Assembly (NCBI RefSeq): GCF_003255815.1
Contig: NC_037671.1
Location: 150,952,765 to 151,016,764, forward strand
Reading direction: 5' to 3'
Length of the DNA: 64,000 nt
Source of the DNA: Theropithecus gelada
Taxonomy: Eukaryota > Chordata > Mammalia > Primates > Cercopithecidae
Each line of letters starts with the position of its first letter. Positions within the stretch are counted from its first letter, which is position 1. A program made the translations under genes and the position numbers. Positions 1 through 11,290 of this stretch are shown here, in pieces. Under the pieces are notes generated by a model. The model made no database searches. It saw only the letters and a program-made list of their open reading frames with translations, and was not told where the DNA came from.

Positions 1-463
1 TACCTACTTAAGCCTCAGCAATGGCGGGCGCCCCTCCCCCAGCCTCGCTGCTGCCTTGGGGGTAGATCACAGACTGCTGTGCTAGCAATGAGGGAGGCTC
101 CGTGGGCGTGGGACCCTCCCGGCCAGGTGTGGGCTATGATCTCCTGGTGTGCCTGTTTGCTTAAAGCGCAATATTGGGGTGGGAGTTACCCGATTTTCCA
201 GGTGTTGTGTGTCTCAGTTCCCCTGGCTAGGAAAAGGGATTCCCTTCCCCCTTGCGCTTCCCAGGTGAGGGGATGCCTCGCCCTGCTTCAGCTCTGGCTG
301 GTCGGGCTGCAGCAGCTGACCAGCACCGATCGTCCGGCACTCCCCAGTGAGATGAACCCAGTACCTCAGTTGAAAATGCAGAAATCACCGGTCTTCTGTG
401 TCGCTGGCGCTGGGAGTTGGAGACTGGAGCTGTTCCTATTCGGCCATCTTGCTCCGCCCCCCC
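1..463 (-). mobile_element. L1PA 5' end (5'UTR/promoter), continues off the left edge
   Basis: On the minus strand this reads as the first ~460 nt of a primate-specific L1 5'UTR. It starts at about 463 with the G-rich leader followed by CAAGATGGCCGAATAGG, then the conserved GTGATTTCTGCAT and GCTGAAGCAGGGCGAGGCAT blocks, and reaches GGGGCGCCCGCCATTGC near position 20. Only the internal promoter region is inside the window; ORF1 and ORF2 would lie to the left. The exact, untruncated 5' end means this was a full-length or near-full-length insertion. The sequence differs from the youngest human L1 leader at many places, so I infer an older L1PA subfamily (roughly PA4-PA8), not L1HS. No coding sequence is present here. 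Confidence 0.9.
441..451 (-). promoter_or_regulatory. YY1 site in the L1 5'UTR
   Basis: The minus strand reads CAAGATGGCCG, the YY1 core that lies about 12-22 nt into young L1 5'UTRs. YY1 binding there is known to fix the L1 transcription start. The motif is intact here, so the promoter's positioning element survives even though the element is old. Whether the promoter is active cannot be told from sequence. Confidence 0.75.
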
Positions 464-541
464 ATATGTCTTTTTTAAAAAATGTGTTGCTAAAGGTTTT
501 TCTTTCTGGTTTCCAGCATTCTTACTATGATTCATTTTCCT
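464..541. other. Short non-repeat spacer; probable 5' TSD of the left L1
   Basis: This is a 78-bp AT-rich spacer between two L1 elements. Next to the left L1's 5' end is atatgtctttttt (464-476), followed by taaaa. Read on the minus strand this is TTTTAA next to AAAAAAGACATAT, the arrangement expected at an L1 endonuclease nick (TTTT/AA). I infer that 464-476 is the 5' copy of that element's target-site duplication; the other copy would lie outside the window. Confidence 0.5.
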
Positions 542-788
542 AGGATTTGTTTTTTTTTTTTAAATTATTATACTTTAAGTTCTAGGGTACATGTGCATAA
601 TGTGCAGGTTTGTTACATATGTATACTTGTGCCATGTTGGTGTGCTACACCCATCAACTTGTCAGCACCCATCAACCAGTCATTTACATCAGGTATAACT
701 CCCAATGCAATCCCTCCCCTTTCCCCCCTCCCCATAATAGGCCCCGGTGTGTGATGTTCCCATTCCCGAGTCCAAGTGATCTCATTGT

Positions 789-2280
789 TCAGTTGCCACC
801 TATGAGTGAGGACATGTGGTATTTGGTTTTCTGTTCTTGTGATAGTTTGCTGAGAATGATGGTTTCCAGCTGCATCCATGTCCCTACAAAGGACACAAAC
901 TCATCCTTTTTTATGGCTGCATAGTATTCCATGGTGTATATGTGCCACATTTTCTTAATCCAGTCTGTCACTGATGGATATTTGGGTTGATTCCAAGTCT
1001 TTGCTATTGTGAGTAGTGCTGCAATGAACATACATGTGCATGTGTCTTTATAGCAGCATGATTTATAATCCTCTGGGTATATACCCAGTAATGGGATGGG
1101 TGGGTCATATGGTACTTCTAGTTCTAGATCCCTGAGGAATCGCCATACTGTTTTCCACAATGGTTGTACTAGTTTACAATCCCACCAACAGTGTAAAAGT
1201 GTTCCTATTTCTCCACATCCTCTCCAGCACCTGTTGTTTCCTTTTTAATGATTGCCATTCTAACTGGTGTGAGATGGTATCTTATTGTGGTTTTGATTTG
1301 CATTTCTCTGATGGCCAGTGATGATGAGCATTTTTTCATGTGTCTGTTGCTGTATGCATGTCTTCTTTTGAGAAATGTCTGTTCATATCCTTTGCCCACT
1401 TTTGGATGGGGTTGTTTGTTTGTTTCTTGTAAATTTGTTTGAGTTCTTTGTAGGTTCTGGATATTAGCCCTTTGTCAGATGAGTAGATTGCAAAAATTTT
1501 CTCGCATTCTGTAGGTTGCCTGTTCACGCTGATGGTAGTTTCTTTTGCTTTGCAGAAGCTCTTTAGTTTAATTAGATCCCATTTGCCAATTTTGGCTTTC
1601 ATTGCTGTTGCTTTTGGTGTTTTAGACATGAAGTCCTTGCCCATGCCTATGTCCTGAATGTTATTACCTAGGTTTTCTTCTAGGGTTTTTATGGTATTAG
1701 GTCTAACATTTAAGTCTCTAATCCATCTTGAATTAATTTTCGTATAAGGAGTAAGGAAAGGATCCAGTTTCAGCTTTCTACTTATGGCTATCCAATTTTC
1801 CCAGCACCACTTATTAAATAGGGAATCCTTTCCCCATTTCTTGTTTTTCTCAGGTTTATCAAAGATCAGATGGCTGTAGATGTGTGGTATTATTTCTGAG
1901 GACTCTGTTCTGTTCCATTGGTTTATATCTCTGTTTTGGTACCAGTACCATGCTGTTTTGGTTACTGTAGCCTTGTAGTATAGTTTGAAGTCAGGTAGCA
2001 TGATGCCTTCAGCTTTGTTCTTTTGACTTAGGATTGTCTTGGCAATGCGGGCTGTTTTTTGATTCCATATGAATTTTAAAGCAGCTTTTTCCAATTCTGT
2101 GAAGAAACTCATTGGTATCTTGATGGGGATGGCATTGAATCTATAAATTACCTTGGGCAGTATGGCCATTTTCACGATATTGATTCTTCCTATCCATGAG
2201 CATGGTATGTTCTTCCATTTGTTTGTGTCCTCTTTTATTTCACTGAGCAGTGGTTTGTAGTTCTCCTTGAAGAGGTCCTT
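789..2280 (-). pseudogene. L1 ORF2 C-terminal fragment (broken)
   Basis: This encodes the ORF2 thumb and C-terminal region, ending at the normal ORF2 stop near 789. The main piece runs from the inversion junction at 2280 to about 1336. A deletion of about 4 nt near 1243-1245, against the intact copy at 52.6 kb, breaks the cysteine-rich (CCHC-like) region, and another break near 1340-1400 shifts frame again. Three consecutive frames are therefore needed to read it, and it cannot give a functional protein. Family identity is clear from the shared peptide order with the copy at 52.2-53.5 kb. Confidence 0.85.
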
Positions 2281-3586
2281 AAAATCAGAGCAGAACTGAA
2301 GGAGATAGAGCCACAAAAAACCCTCCAAAAAATCAATGAATCCAGGAGCTGGTTTTTTGAAAAGATAAACAAAATTGATAGACTGCCAGGAAGACTAATA
2401 AAGAAGAAAAGAGAGAAGAATCAAATAGATGCAATAAAAAATGATAAAGGGGATATCACCACTGACCCACAGAAATACGAACTACCATCAGAGAATACTA
2501 TAAACACCTCTATGCAAATAAACTAGAAAATCTAGAAGAAATGGATAATTTCCTGGACACTTACACTCTCCCAAGACTAAACCAGAAAGAAGCTGAATCC
2601 CTGAATAGACCAATAGCAGGCTCTGAAATTGAGGCAATAATTAATAGCCTAGCAACCAAAAAAAGTCGAGGACCGGATGGATTCACAGCTGAATTCTACC
2701 AGAGGTACAAGGAGGAGCTGGTACCATTCCTTCTGAAACTATTCCAATCAATAGAAAAAGAGGGAATCCTCCCTAACTCATTTAATGAGGCCAACATCAT
2801 CCTGATACCAAAGCCTGGCAGAGACACAACAAAAAAGGAGAATTTTAGACCAATATCCCTGATGAACGTTGATGCAAAAATCCTCAATAAAATACTGGCA
2901 AACCGAATCCAGCAGCACATCAGAAAGCTTACCCACCATGACCAAGTGGGCTTCATCCCTGGGATGCAAGGCTGGTTCAACATAGACAAATCAATAAACA
3001 TAATCCAGCATATAAACAGAACCAAAGACAAAAACCACATGATTATCTCAATAGATGCAGAAAAGGCCTTTGACAAAATTCAACAGCCCTTCATGCTAAA
3101 AACTCTCAATAAACTAGGTATTGATGGAACGTATCTCAAAATAGCAAGAGCTATTTATGACAAACCCACAGCCAGTATCATAGTGAATGGGCAAAAACTG
3201 GAAGCATTCCCTTTGAAAACTGGCACAAGACAGGGATGCCCTCTCTCACCACTCCTATTCAACATAGTGTTGGAAGTTCTGGCTAGGGCAATTAGGCAAG
3301 AGAAAGAAATCAAGGGTATTCATTTAGGAAAAGAAGAAGTCCAATTGTCCCTGTTTGCAGATGACATGATTGTATATTTAGAAAACCCCATCATCTCAGC
3401 CCAAAATCTCCTTAAGCTGATAAGCAACTTCAGCAAAGTCTCAGGATACAAAATTAATGTGCAAAAATCACAAGCATTCTTATACACCAGTAACAGACAA
3501 ACAGAGCGAAATCATGAATGAACTTCCTTTCACAATTGCTTCAAAGAGAATAAAATACCTAGGAATCCAACTTACAAGGGATGTAA
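2281..3586 (+). pseudogene. L1 ORF2 reverse-transcriptase domain fragment (inverted segment)
   Basis: This sense-strand segment covers the ORF2 linker and reverse-transcriptase domain. An open frame of 326 codons runs 2541-3521. It contains the conserved RT blocks: FRPISLMN, the IDAEKAFDK motif with the first catalytic Asp, TRQGCPLSP, and the FADD motif (codons 272-275 of the frame, bases 3354-3365) carrying the catalytic Asp pair. The frame ends early because bases are missing near 3500-3510; the next stretch (NELPFTIASKRIKYLG) continues in another frame to 3586. It lacks the endonuclease domain, is inverted relative to the rest of its element, and is a dead fragment. Confidence 0.88.
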
Positions 3587-3595
3587 AGGATTTGT

Positions 3596-4476
3596 CTTTT
3601 TTGTTATTGTTTCCGTTTTTATTCTGCTTGAGCTTCCTGCCTGAACTTTCTGATACCATAGGATGGTGTTTTTTTTCAGCTTGGGAGATTCTTGGCCATT
3701 ATCTTTTCATGTATTGTTTCTGCCCCATTTTCTCTCTCCTGTTCGATATTCTAATTATGTATTGTTCTTAGACATTTGATTATGTCCCACATATCTCTTA
3801 CGCTCTTCCATTTTTCCCATTGAATTTTTTCTCTTTAAGTTTGGCTATTTCTGTTGACTTGTCTTTTGTTTCACTGATTTTGTCATCCGTTTCATCTACT
3901 CTCAAACATCTAATGGGTTCTACATTTCAGATAATGTGTATGTGTATTTTTTTCCTTGCATGCCTACATTTGATTATTAAAAGATTTTTATTAATATTCT
4001 CTGAGGAAATTCTTAATTGTTTTATCTATCTTTCTTTGTTTCTTAGACATATTAATTATATTTATTTTAAGGTAATTATCAACTAATTCCAATATTTGGA
4101 GTATCTGTTTTTTGTTTTCTTGGTTTTTGATCATGTAGTCCTGTCTTTTGGCATTACTAATAAAGTTTTTTCAAATAATTGGTATTTTGTTAAATAAAAA
4201 AAAGATGTTTGCCTCCACAGAGGGATCATTTTTTCCCCCGCTATGTAGATAGATGGCTAAGCACCTTAATGTAATTAGTGACTGTACTAATTTCAAGGCT
4301 TAGTTGTATTTCTCATGAGACTCACTCGGCCTCTTTTTACCCTTGGCCCTCCAAGTGTTTTAACTGGGAGCTTGCTGTGTTTTTTTGCAGCCCTTCTTCT
4401 GGCATGTACCGAACGAATGCTAATCTTTGACATGTGAGAATGCCAAAAACTCTGCTTTACTCTTCAGAGTGTTTGC
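3596..4476. other. AT-rich stretch, possibly a very old antisense L1 remnant; no gene
   Basis: This is T-rich sequence with no credible gene. Phrases such as cagataat...aatatttggagtatctg resemble antisense 5'UTR/ORF1 regions of old (L1M) elements, but divergence is high and I cannot set ends. Small frames here show no recognisable domain. Confidence 0.3.
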
Positions 4477-4590
4477 ATGTAGATATTAGTTGGTTCAAAA
4501 GTAATTGCGATTTTTGCCACTGCAATTACTTTTGTACCAACCTAATATCTACATACAAAAAACTGCAATTACTTTTGCATCCACCTAACA
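4477..4590. mobile_element. MADE1 (mariner MITE) with a fold-back duplication
   Basis: MADE1 is an ~80-bp palindromic MITE of the Hsmar1 mariner family (ends TTAGGTTGGTGCAAAAG...CTTTTGCACCAACCTAA). Here a left end (4488-4518, ttagttggttcaaaag...) and a right end (4557-4588, ...gcaattacttttgcatccacctaa) enclose an extra inverted block at 4522-4554. That block is the reverse complement of 4477-4508 and includes 11 bases of non-MADE1 flank (atgtagatatt). The result is a near-perfect inverted repeat of about 32 bp with a 13-nt loop. Confidence 0.85.
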
Positions 4591-4900
4591 CAAAAATTCT
4601 ATAAATATCCTGAAGGAAAAGCTGACCTTTTAGTTAAAAGTCCTAGGTCTCCCTAAAAGCTGTACTACAGTAGCCTGGAGTCTCAACCTCCATTTGCCTA
4701 GAATTGATAAATGTCTCCATGGTAAAATTATCAGTAAACATCAGCTCACCTGTTTAAGTGTCTCCCTTTTGGAGTCTTATTCCCTCCATTTCTTGTCACT
4801 GTAGCAGATCTTTGCTGTCTTCAATTAAACGGTTTCTGTATATTATCTAGCTCTTTTTGTTTTCATTGGGAACACAGATTGGCCACATATATATTCCAAC
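4591..4900. other. Unique AT-rich sequence; nothing recognised
   Basis: I see no reading frame of interest, repeat or RNA gene here. Confidence 0.5.
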
Positions 4901-5008
4901 CAGGGTGACCAACTGTCCTGCTTTGCTCAACTGTTACAATTTAGTACTGAAGGTCCTGCATCTCAGGAAACCCCTCAATCCTAAGCAAACTGGGATAATT
5001 GGTCACTG
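4901..5008. mobile_element. Small palindromic DNA-transposon fossil
   Basis: A ~108-bp element has imperfect terminal inverted repeats: cagggtgaccaactgtcctg at 4901-4920 against caaactgggataattggtcactg ending at 5008. It matches the class of short non-autonomous transposons with GGGTGACCA...TGGTCACC ends. I cannot name the family securely from memory, and the flanking target-site duplication is not clear. Confidence 0.55.
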
Positions 5009-6566
5009 TATTTCCAATCCACCTAGAAATAAAAGTAAGTTTAATTGAATATGAAACTAATATTCAGAAAGGTACTTTTAATAAAACCCATGTGGAAAAG
5101 AATTTTCACATTGAAATTGTGTGTTAAATTATTTACTTTAAAACTCTTATTACCATTTTTTTCATGAATAAAAGTGTTCCAGGAGGCAAATGCAAATAAT
5201 TACTGTTTAGAAATTGTACCTACTAAAGAGTTTAAAAGAACATTTAATTATTATCTTGTTAATCATTCTTAAGCAAATAATTAGCAAACTCATTAGTTTT
5301 GTTTTTGAAATAGTTTTGAATGTCTTCCTCCTCCTAAAGTTGGAGTTGTTTTTTATAAAACTTGAATTTTATTTTCTCACTTTTTAAAGGTATTTTTTGA
5401 CTGTAAAATGTTTGCCTATCAACATCTCAGAAACTTGTGCTGTGTTCAGGCTGGCCAGTTTGTCTTATTTTAAGGCAATAACTCAATACTCTGAGGGATT
5501 CATAACTAATGGGTACCTTAGGAAAGTGTTATAAAGGCACATTTTATGCTCTTGGGGACAGAAAGCTGTGTTCCATAACCTGAAGACAGTTATTTGTTTC
5601 ACTTGTAGACAGTGTATCTTGTCCTTCCTGTGTTATACTGATATTTTAAGTTTGTCCATTAAATAATGCTACAAAGGTAGATGTGTTTCTTTAAAATATT
5701 GAGTTATAATTTTTTAAAAGGCTGCATTGAATATCAGGTACAAGACCCATTTTATTGGCAATTAATCTGTCTTGTGGGAGTACTTGTGCTGTCTTAAATT
5801 ATATTTTAACTTATTTTTAACTTTTAATTTCACATTTCTTTGGTATTTTGCCATTCAGAATGGAAGCTCTTCTAGGACAAGAGCTTCTGATTCTTTAGTA
5901 CTCAAAGTCCATGTACAGATGTTTTATTCACAAAATAAGAACTGGATTTTCAACTAGGAAGAGTTAATAGAGAGGGAGCATCAATTCTTCCAGTTACATG
6001 TAGCCAGTAGTAATGCACCCATTACTTTACTTAACTGTAAGGTTAATAATCCAAGAGAAAGAACATTGCTGCATGTTTTAAGAAATCTGGATGCCTGTCT
6101 TGATGCTGTCACAAACTACACTTAGGCAAAGTAAGTCCATCTCTCTATATAAAATTAAGGATTTGAAGGAAATGGTATCTAACACCTAACTCTAAAAATA
6201 AAAAAGACATTAGTTTTTGAGAAAGCTGACATGGTGAATATCCTACTATTTGGATGTATCCAAGCCCTAACTCATGTTATCTTGAGTTTATAAACCACAA
6301 CGTGATTATAACACTTTTTGTTTGTTTTTGTGTGCTGTGTGATTTTATTTGTAAAAAGTTCAAGTGTAGGTGAAACTAATAGGTGGAACTTTAAATTAGG
6401 ATAAGGTTTTTCTCTGGGAAACATGGAGAAGGTAATGATTTGAAAGAGATATGGGACAGTGGGATTTGCTATGCTAGTAATATCAAAGATGCCAAAATAA
6501 ATGTTTGAGACATTTAATCGTTCTTAATTAAACCCCTTAGTAACCTGAGAATATAATTATGTTTTG
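5009..6566. other. Unique AT-rich intergenic DNA
   Basis: No gene, RNA or clear young repeat was seen. Short open frames here are scattered, lack domains and are what is expected by chance in AT-rich DNA. Confidence 0.5.
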
Positions 6567-7650
6567 TTAACAGTGGCTGAACTAATTTACATTCCCATCA
6601 ATTGTGTATAAGCATTCCCTTTTCTTTGCAGCTTTGCCAGCATCTAATATTATTTGACTTTTTAATAATAGTTATTCTGATTGGTATGAGATGGTATCTC
6701 ATTATGGTTTTGATTTGCATTTCTTTGATGATTAGCGATGATGAATACTTTTCCATATGCTCGTTGGTCACTCGTATATCTCCTGAGAAGTGTCTGTTCA
6801 TGTTCTTTGCCCATTTTTTAATGGGGTTGTTTTTTTGCTTGTTGGTTTAAGTTCCTTATAGAGTCTGGATATTAAACCCTTGTTAGATACATAGTTTGTA
6901 AATATTTTCTCTCATTTCTGTAGGTTGTCTGTTTACTCTGTTGATAGTTTATTTGCTGTGCAGAAACTTTTTACTTTTAATTAGGTCCCACTTGTCAATT
7001 TTTGTTGTTGTTGCCATTGCTTTTGGGGACTTAGCCCAAAATTCTTTGCCAAGGCCAATGTTGAGAAGGGTATTTCCTAGGCTGCTTCTATGAATCTTAT
7101 AGTTTTAGGTCATACATTTAAGTCTTTAGTCCATTTTACTTAATTTTTTATATGGTGTAGGGGTGCAGTTTAATCTTTCTGCATACGGCTAGCCAGTTAT
7201 CCCAGCATCATTTATTGAATAGGAGTGCGTTCTTCATTGTTTTTGTCAGCTTTGTTGAAGAACATATGGCTGTAGGTGTGCAGCTTTATTTCTGGGTTTT
7301 CTATTCTGTTCCATTGGTCTATGTGTCTGTTTTTGTACGATTACCATGCTGTCTTGATTACTGTAGCCTCCTAGTATAGTTTGGAATCAGGTGGTATGAT
7401 GCTTCCAGATTTGTTCTTTTTGCTTAGGATTGCTTTGGCTGTTTGTGTTCTTTTTTGGTTCCATGTGAATGTTTTACTAATTCTGTGAAAGATGACATTG
7501 TTAGTTGTATAGGAATAACATAGAATCTGTAAATTACTTTGGGCGGTATGGCTGTTTTTTATGACATTTATTCTTCCATGAGCATGGAACATTTTTTGAT
7601 TTATTTGTGTTTTCTCTGATTTCTTTCAGCAATATTTCATTCATAGTTCC

Positions 7651-7945
7651 TTTTTTTTTTTTTTTGAGATGGAATCTCGCTCTGTCGCCCAGGTTGTAGT
7701 GCAGTGGCACAATCTCTGCTCACTGCAATCACCGCCTCCCAGGTTCAAGTGATTCTCCTGCCTCAGCCTCCCGAGTAGCTGGGACTATATGCATGTGCCA
7801 CCACACCTGGCTAATTTTAGTAGTTTTAGTAGAGATGGGGTTTCACCATATTGGCCAGGCTGGTCTTGAACTCCTGACCTCATGATCCGCCTGCTGTTGC
7901 CTCCCAAAGTGCTGGGATTACAGGCGTGAGCCACCACACCTGGCC
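7651..7945 (-). mobile_element. AluS-type element in L1
   Basis: Poly-T (7651-7665) followed by tgagatggaatctcgctctg and ending ...gtgagccaccacacctggcc gives a full-length minus-strand Alu. Internal sequence (gttcaagtgattctcctgcc, ttggccaggctggtc) fits AluS. Flanks agttcc and aattct are only a weak target-site duplication. The host L1 resumes on the right. Confidence 0.9.
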
Positions 7946-8820
7946 AATTCTTTTTATAGGATCTTTCACCTCCTTGGTTAGCTGTATTCCTAGGTATTTC
8001 CATTTTTTTTGTGGCTACCGTAAATGGGATTGTCTTCTTCCGTGACTTTCAATTTGAATGTCATTGATGTATAGAATTGCTATTGAATTTTGTACATTGA
8101 TTTTGTATCCTGAAACTGCTAAATTTGTTCATCACTTATAGGAGCCTTTTGGTGGAGTCTTTAAGGTTTTCCAGATATAGAATCATATCATTAGTAAAGA
8201 TATATTGCCTTTTCCTATTTGAATGCCTTTTCCTTCTTTCTTTTTCCTAAATTGCTCTGGTCAGGACTTTCAGTACTATGTTGAATAGGAGTGGTTAGAG
8301 TGGGCATTCTTATCTGGTTCCAGTTCTCAAGGGGAATAGTTCCATCTTCTGCCCATTCAGTAAGATGTTGGCTGTGGGTTTGTCATAGATAGCTATTGTT
8401 ATTTTGAGGCATGCTCCTTAGATGGACTAGTCTGCTGAGGGTTTTTATCATGAAGAGGTGTTGGATTTTATTGGAAGCTTTTTCTGCGTCCACTGAAATA
8501 ATCATATGATTTTTGCTTTTAATTCTGTGTGGTAAATCACATTATTGATTTACATATATTGAGTCAGTGTTGCATCCCAGGAGTGAAGCCTCCTTGATTG
8601 TGATGTATTAAGTTTTTGATGTGCTGCTGGATTGGGTTTACTAGTATTTTGTTACGGATTTTTGCATCTATGTTAATCAGGAATAGTGGTCTGAAGTTTT
8701 CTTTTTTCATTGTGTCTCTGCTAGATTTTGGTGTCAGACTGATGCCGGCTTCATTGAATGAGTTAGGGAGAAGCCCCTCCTCCTTGATTTTTTTGGAGTA
8801 GTCTCAGTAAAATTGGTACC

Positions 8821-8950
8821 TCCCAAGATTGAACCAGGAAGAACATGAAACCCTGAACAGACCAATAACAAGTTCCAAAATTTAATCATAAATAAAAAAG
8901 AAAAACCCACTAGATGAATTCATAGGCAAATTCTTCCAGATGTACAATTT
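8821..8950 (+). other. 130-bp micro-inversion inside the antisense L1
   Basis: This block is sense L1 ORF2 (tcccaagattgaaccaggaa ... ttccagatgtacaa) between two antisense ORF2 segments. The left antisense segment ends at ggtacc (8815-8820), which in L1 lies just downstream of this block. The right antisense segment (from 8953) begins roughly 300 nt upstream of it. Element order is otherwise collinear, so this is an inversion with loss of the adjoining ~300 nt, not a separate element. Confidence 0.75.
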
Positions 8951-10340
8951 AATTAAGTTCTTCTCTTATTTTAGTTATTTCTTCTGCTTGCTTTGGGATT
9001 GGCTTCTACCCTGTTTTCTTTTCTTTCCTAGTTCCTCTGGGTGCAAAGTTAGATAGTTAATTTGAGACCTTTCTAAATTTTTGATGAAGGTGTTTAGCAC
9101 TACAGAATTTCCTCTTAACACTGCTTTAGCTGCATCCCAGAGATTTTGGTAAGTTATATCCCTGTTTTCATTAATTTCAAAAAAATTTTTGATTTCTGCC
9201 TTAAATTCAGTGTTCCCCCAGGAGTTATTCAGGAAAAAGTTGTTAAGGTATTTGTGTAATTTTGAGAGATCTTGATATTGATTTCTATTTTTATTGCACT
9301 GTGGTCTGAGAGTGTACTTGATATTATTTCTTTTTTTTTCTTAATTTATTGAGACTTTCTTTATGATAGCATATGACCAATTTTAGAATATGTTCTATGT
9401 GCAGATGAGAAGAATGTATATGCTGTGATTTTTGGATAGGTTATTCTCTAGATGTCTATTAGATCAAATCAGTCAAGTATTTAGTTTAAGTTCAAAATTT
9501 CTTTGTTAGTTTTCTGCCCCAGTGATCTGTCTAATGCTGTCAGTGAGATGTTGAAGTCTCCCACTATTACTGTGTGTCTAAGTTTTTTCCTAGGTCAAGA
9601 ACGGAGTTTAATGAATCTGAGTGCTCTAATGTTGGGTGATTATATAATTAGGATAGTTACGTCTTATTGTTGAATTGTTCTCTTTATCATTATGTAATGC
9701 CCGTTTTTCTCCTTCCTAATAGTTGGTGATTTAAATTCCGTTTTGTCTGATATAAGAATAGCAACTCCTGCCTTTTTTTTTTTTTTTTTAAACATTTGCA
9801 TGATAGACCTTTCTTTATCCCTTTACTTTGAGCCTGTGGATGTTGTTACTTGTGAGATGGGCCTCTTGAAGACAGCAGATAGTTGGGTCTTGTTGTTTTA
9901 TCTGTATTGCAATTGTATTCCTTTTAAGTGGAACGTTGAGCCATTTACATTCAGGCCTAGTATTGGTATGTGAAATTTTGATCCTGTCATTGTGTTAGCT
10001 GGTTGTTAGGCAGACTTGATTGTGTAGTTGCTTTATAGTGTCTGTGGGCTATGTGCTTACGTTTGATTTTGTGGTAAGAAAACATGTTTCAGTTCCATAT
10101 TTAGCACTCCTTTAAAGACATCTTTTAAGTCTGGTCTAATTGTAACAAATTCCCTCAGTGTTTGCTTGACTGGGAAGGATTTTATTTTTCCTTTGCTTAT
10201 GAAGTATAGTTTGGTATGATACTAAATTCTTGGTTGGAATTTCTTTACTTCAAGGATGCTGAAAATAGGTTCTCAGTGTCTTCTGGCTTGTAAGATTTCT
10301 GCTGATGGGATTCCTTTTGTATGTGGCCGGACCTTTCTCT

Positions 10341-10947
10341 CTAGGTGTGTTTAAGAGTTTTTTCTTTCTCATTGACCTTGGAGAATCTGAAGACTCTATG
10401 CCTTAGGAATGGTTGTCTCGTATAGTACCTAGCTGGGGTTCTCAGTATTTCTTGAATTTTCATGTCAACCTCTCTGGCTAGATTAAGGAAATTTTTGCGG
10501 TATGTAACCTCAAATATATTTTCCATGTTACTTATTCTGTCTCCTCTCTTAGGAATGTCAATGACTTGTAAGTTTGGTATCTTTACATAATTCCATAGTT
10601 CTCAGAGATTTTGTTAATTTTTAAAAAAAATTAATTTTTTTTCTTGGTTGAGTTGATTTGAAGAACTGGTCTTTGAGCTCTTGAGTTCCCCTCCCCCCCC
10701 AACTTGGTTTGTTCTGCTGCTACTACTTTCTATTGTATTATGAAATTTCCATAGTGAATTTTAGTTCCAGAAGGTCAGTTTGTTTCTTTCTTATAATGAC
10801 TATTTCATCTTTCAGCTCTTGGATCATTTCACTGGATTCCTTGGATTGGGTCTCAACTTTCTCATAAATCTCAATGAGCTTCTTTGCCATCCAGATTCTG
10901 AATTCTATATGTGTCATTTCGGTCATTTCAATCTGCGTATGAACCAT
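10341..10947 (-). pseudogene. L1 ORF1 remnant
   Basis: Minus-strand frames at 10738-10947 (IEMTEMTHIEFRIW..., then a Glu/Lys-rich coiled-coil-like stretch) and 10341-10526 (ENIFEVTYRKNFLNLAREVDM...) match ORF1p of older primate L1s: N-terminal coiled-coil segment first, then part of the RNA-binding region. ORF1p normally forms a trimeric RNA chaperone coating L1 RNA. Frames are interrupted between the pieces and no continuous ORF1 remains. Confidence 0.7.
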
Positions 10948-11290
10948 TCCTAGGGGAGCAGTGGGCTTATTTGGAGGTTAAGGGGACATTCTGGATTTTT
11001 GAATTGCCAGAGTTCTTGCACTGATTCTTTCTCATCTGGAGGGGCTAGTATTCTCTTAACTGTGGTATAGGTTGAATATAATAAGTTGGGTTTATTTCTC
11101 GATGCATTCAGAGGGTAATGACTTTGTATGGGATCTTTATTTGTGAATTAATTCTTGTACTTGGTTTCACAGAGGTGTGTATTAGCCAGATAATTTTGGT
11201 GGTGTAGTTTCAGCTGTGATCCAGTAGAAGGCGCTTAAGAGTAATGGCTGGTAGATGGGCTCTTAATCAAGGTGTGTGGCTCTTTTGTAT

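Larger units (their letters stand above)
551..3586 (-). mobile_element. 5'-inverted, 5'-truncated L1PA insertion
   Basis: A poly-T run (550-561) followed by the L1PA 3'UTR in reverse gives a minus-strand insertion. From 562 to 2280 the sequence is antisense 3'UTR plus the ORF2 C-terminal half. At 2280/2281 it flips, and 2281-3586 is sense ORF2. The antisense part begins at AAGGACCTCTTCAAGG in ORF2, and the sense part ends at GATGTAAAGGA, so the two halves meet at the same place in the L1 RNA. That is the signature of twin priming during target-primed reverse transcription. AGGATTTGT at 542-550 and 3587-3595, each followed by a T-rich stretch, is the target-site duplication. About 3.0 kb of the ~6 kb element is present. 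Confidence 0.93.

Noticed and set aside
79..543. 154-codon open frame on the plus strand and an overlapping 102-codon frame on the minus strand
   Set aside because: Both lie across the L1 5'UTR, which is GC-rich and non-coding; neither matches ORF0 or any other known product that I can identify.
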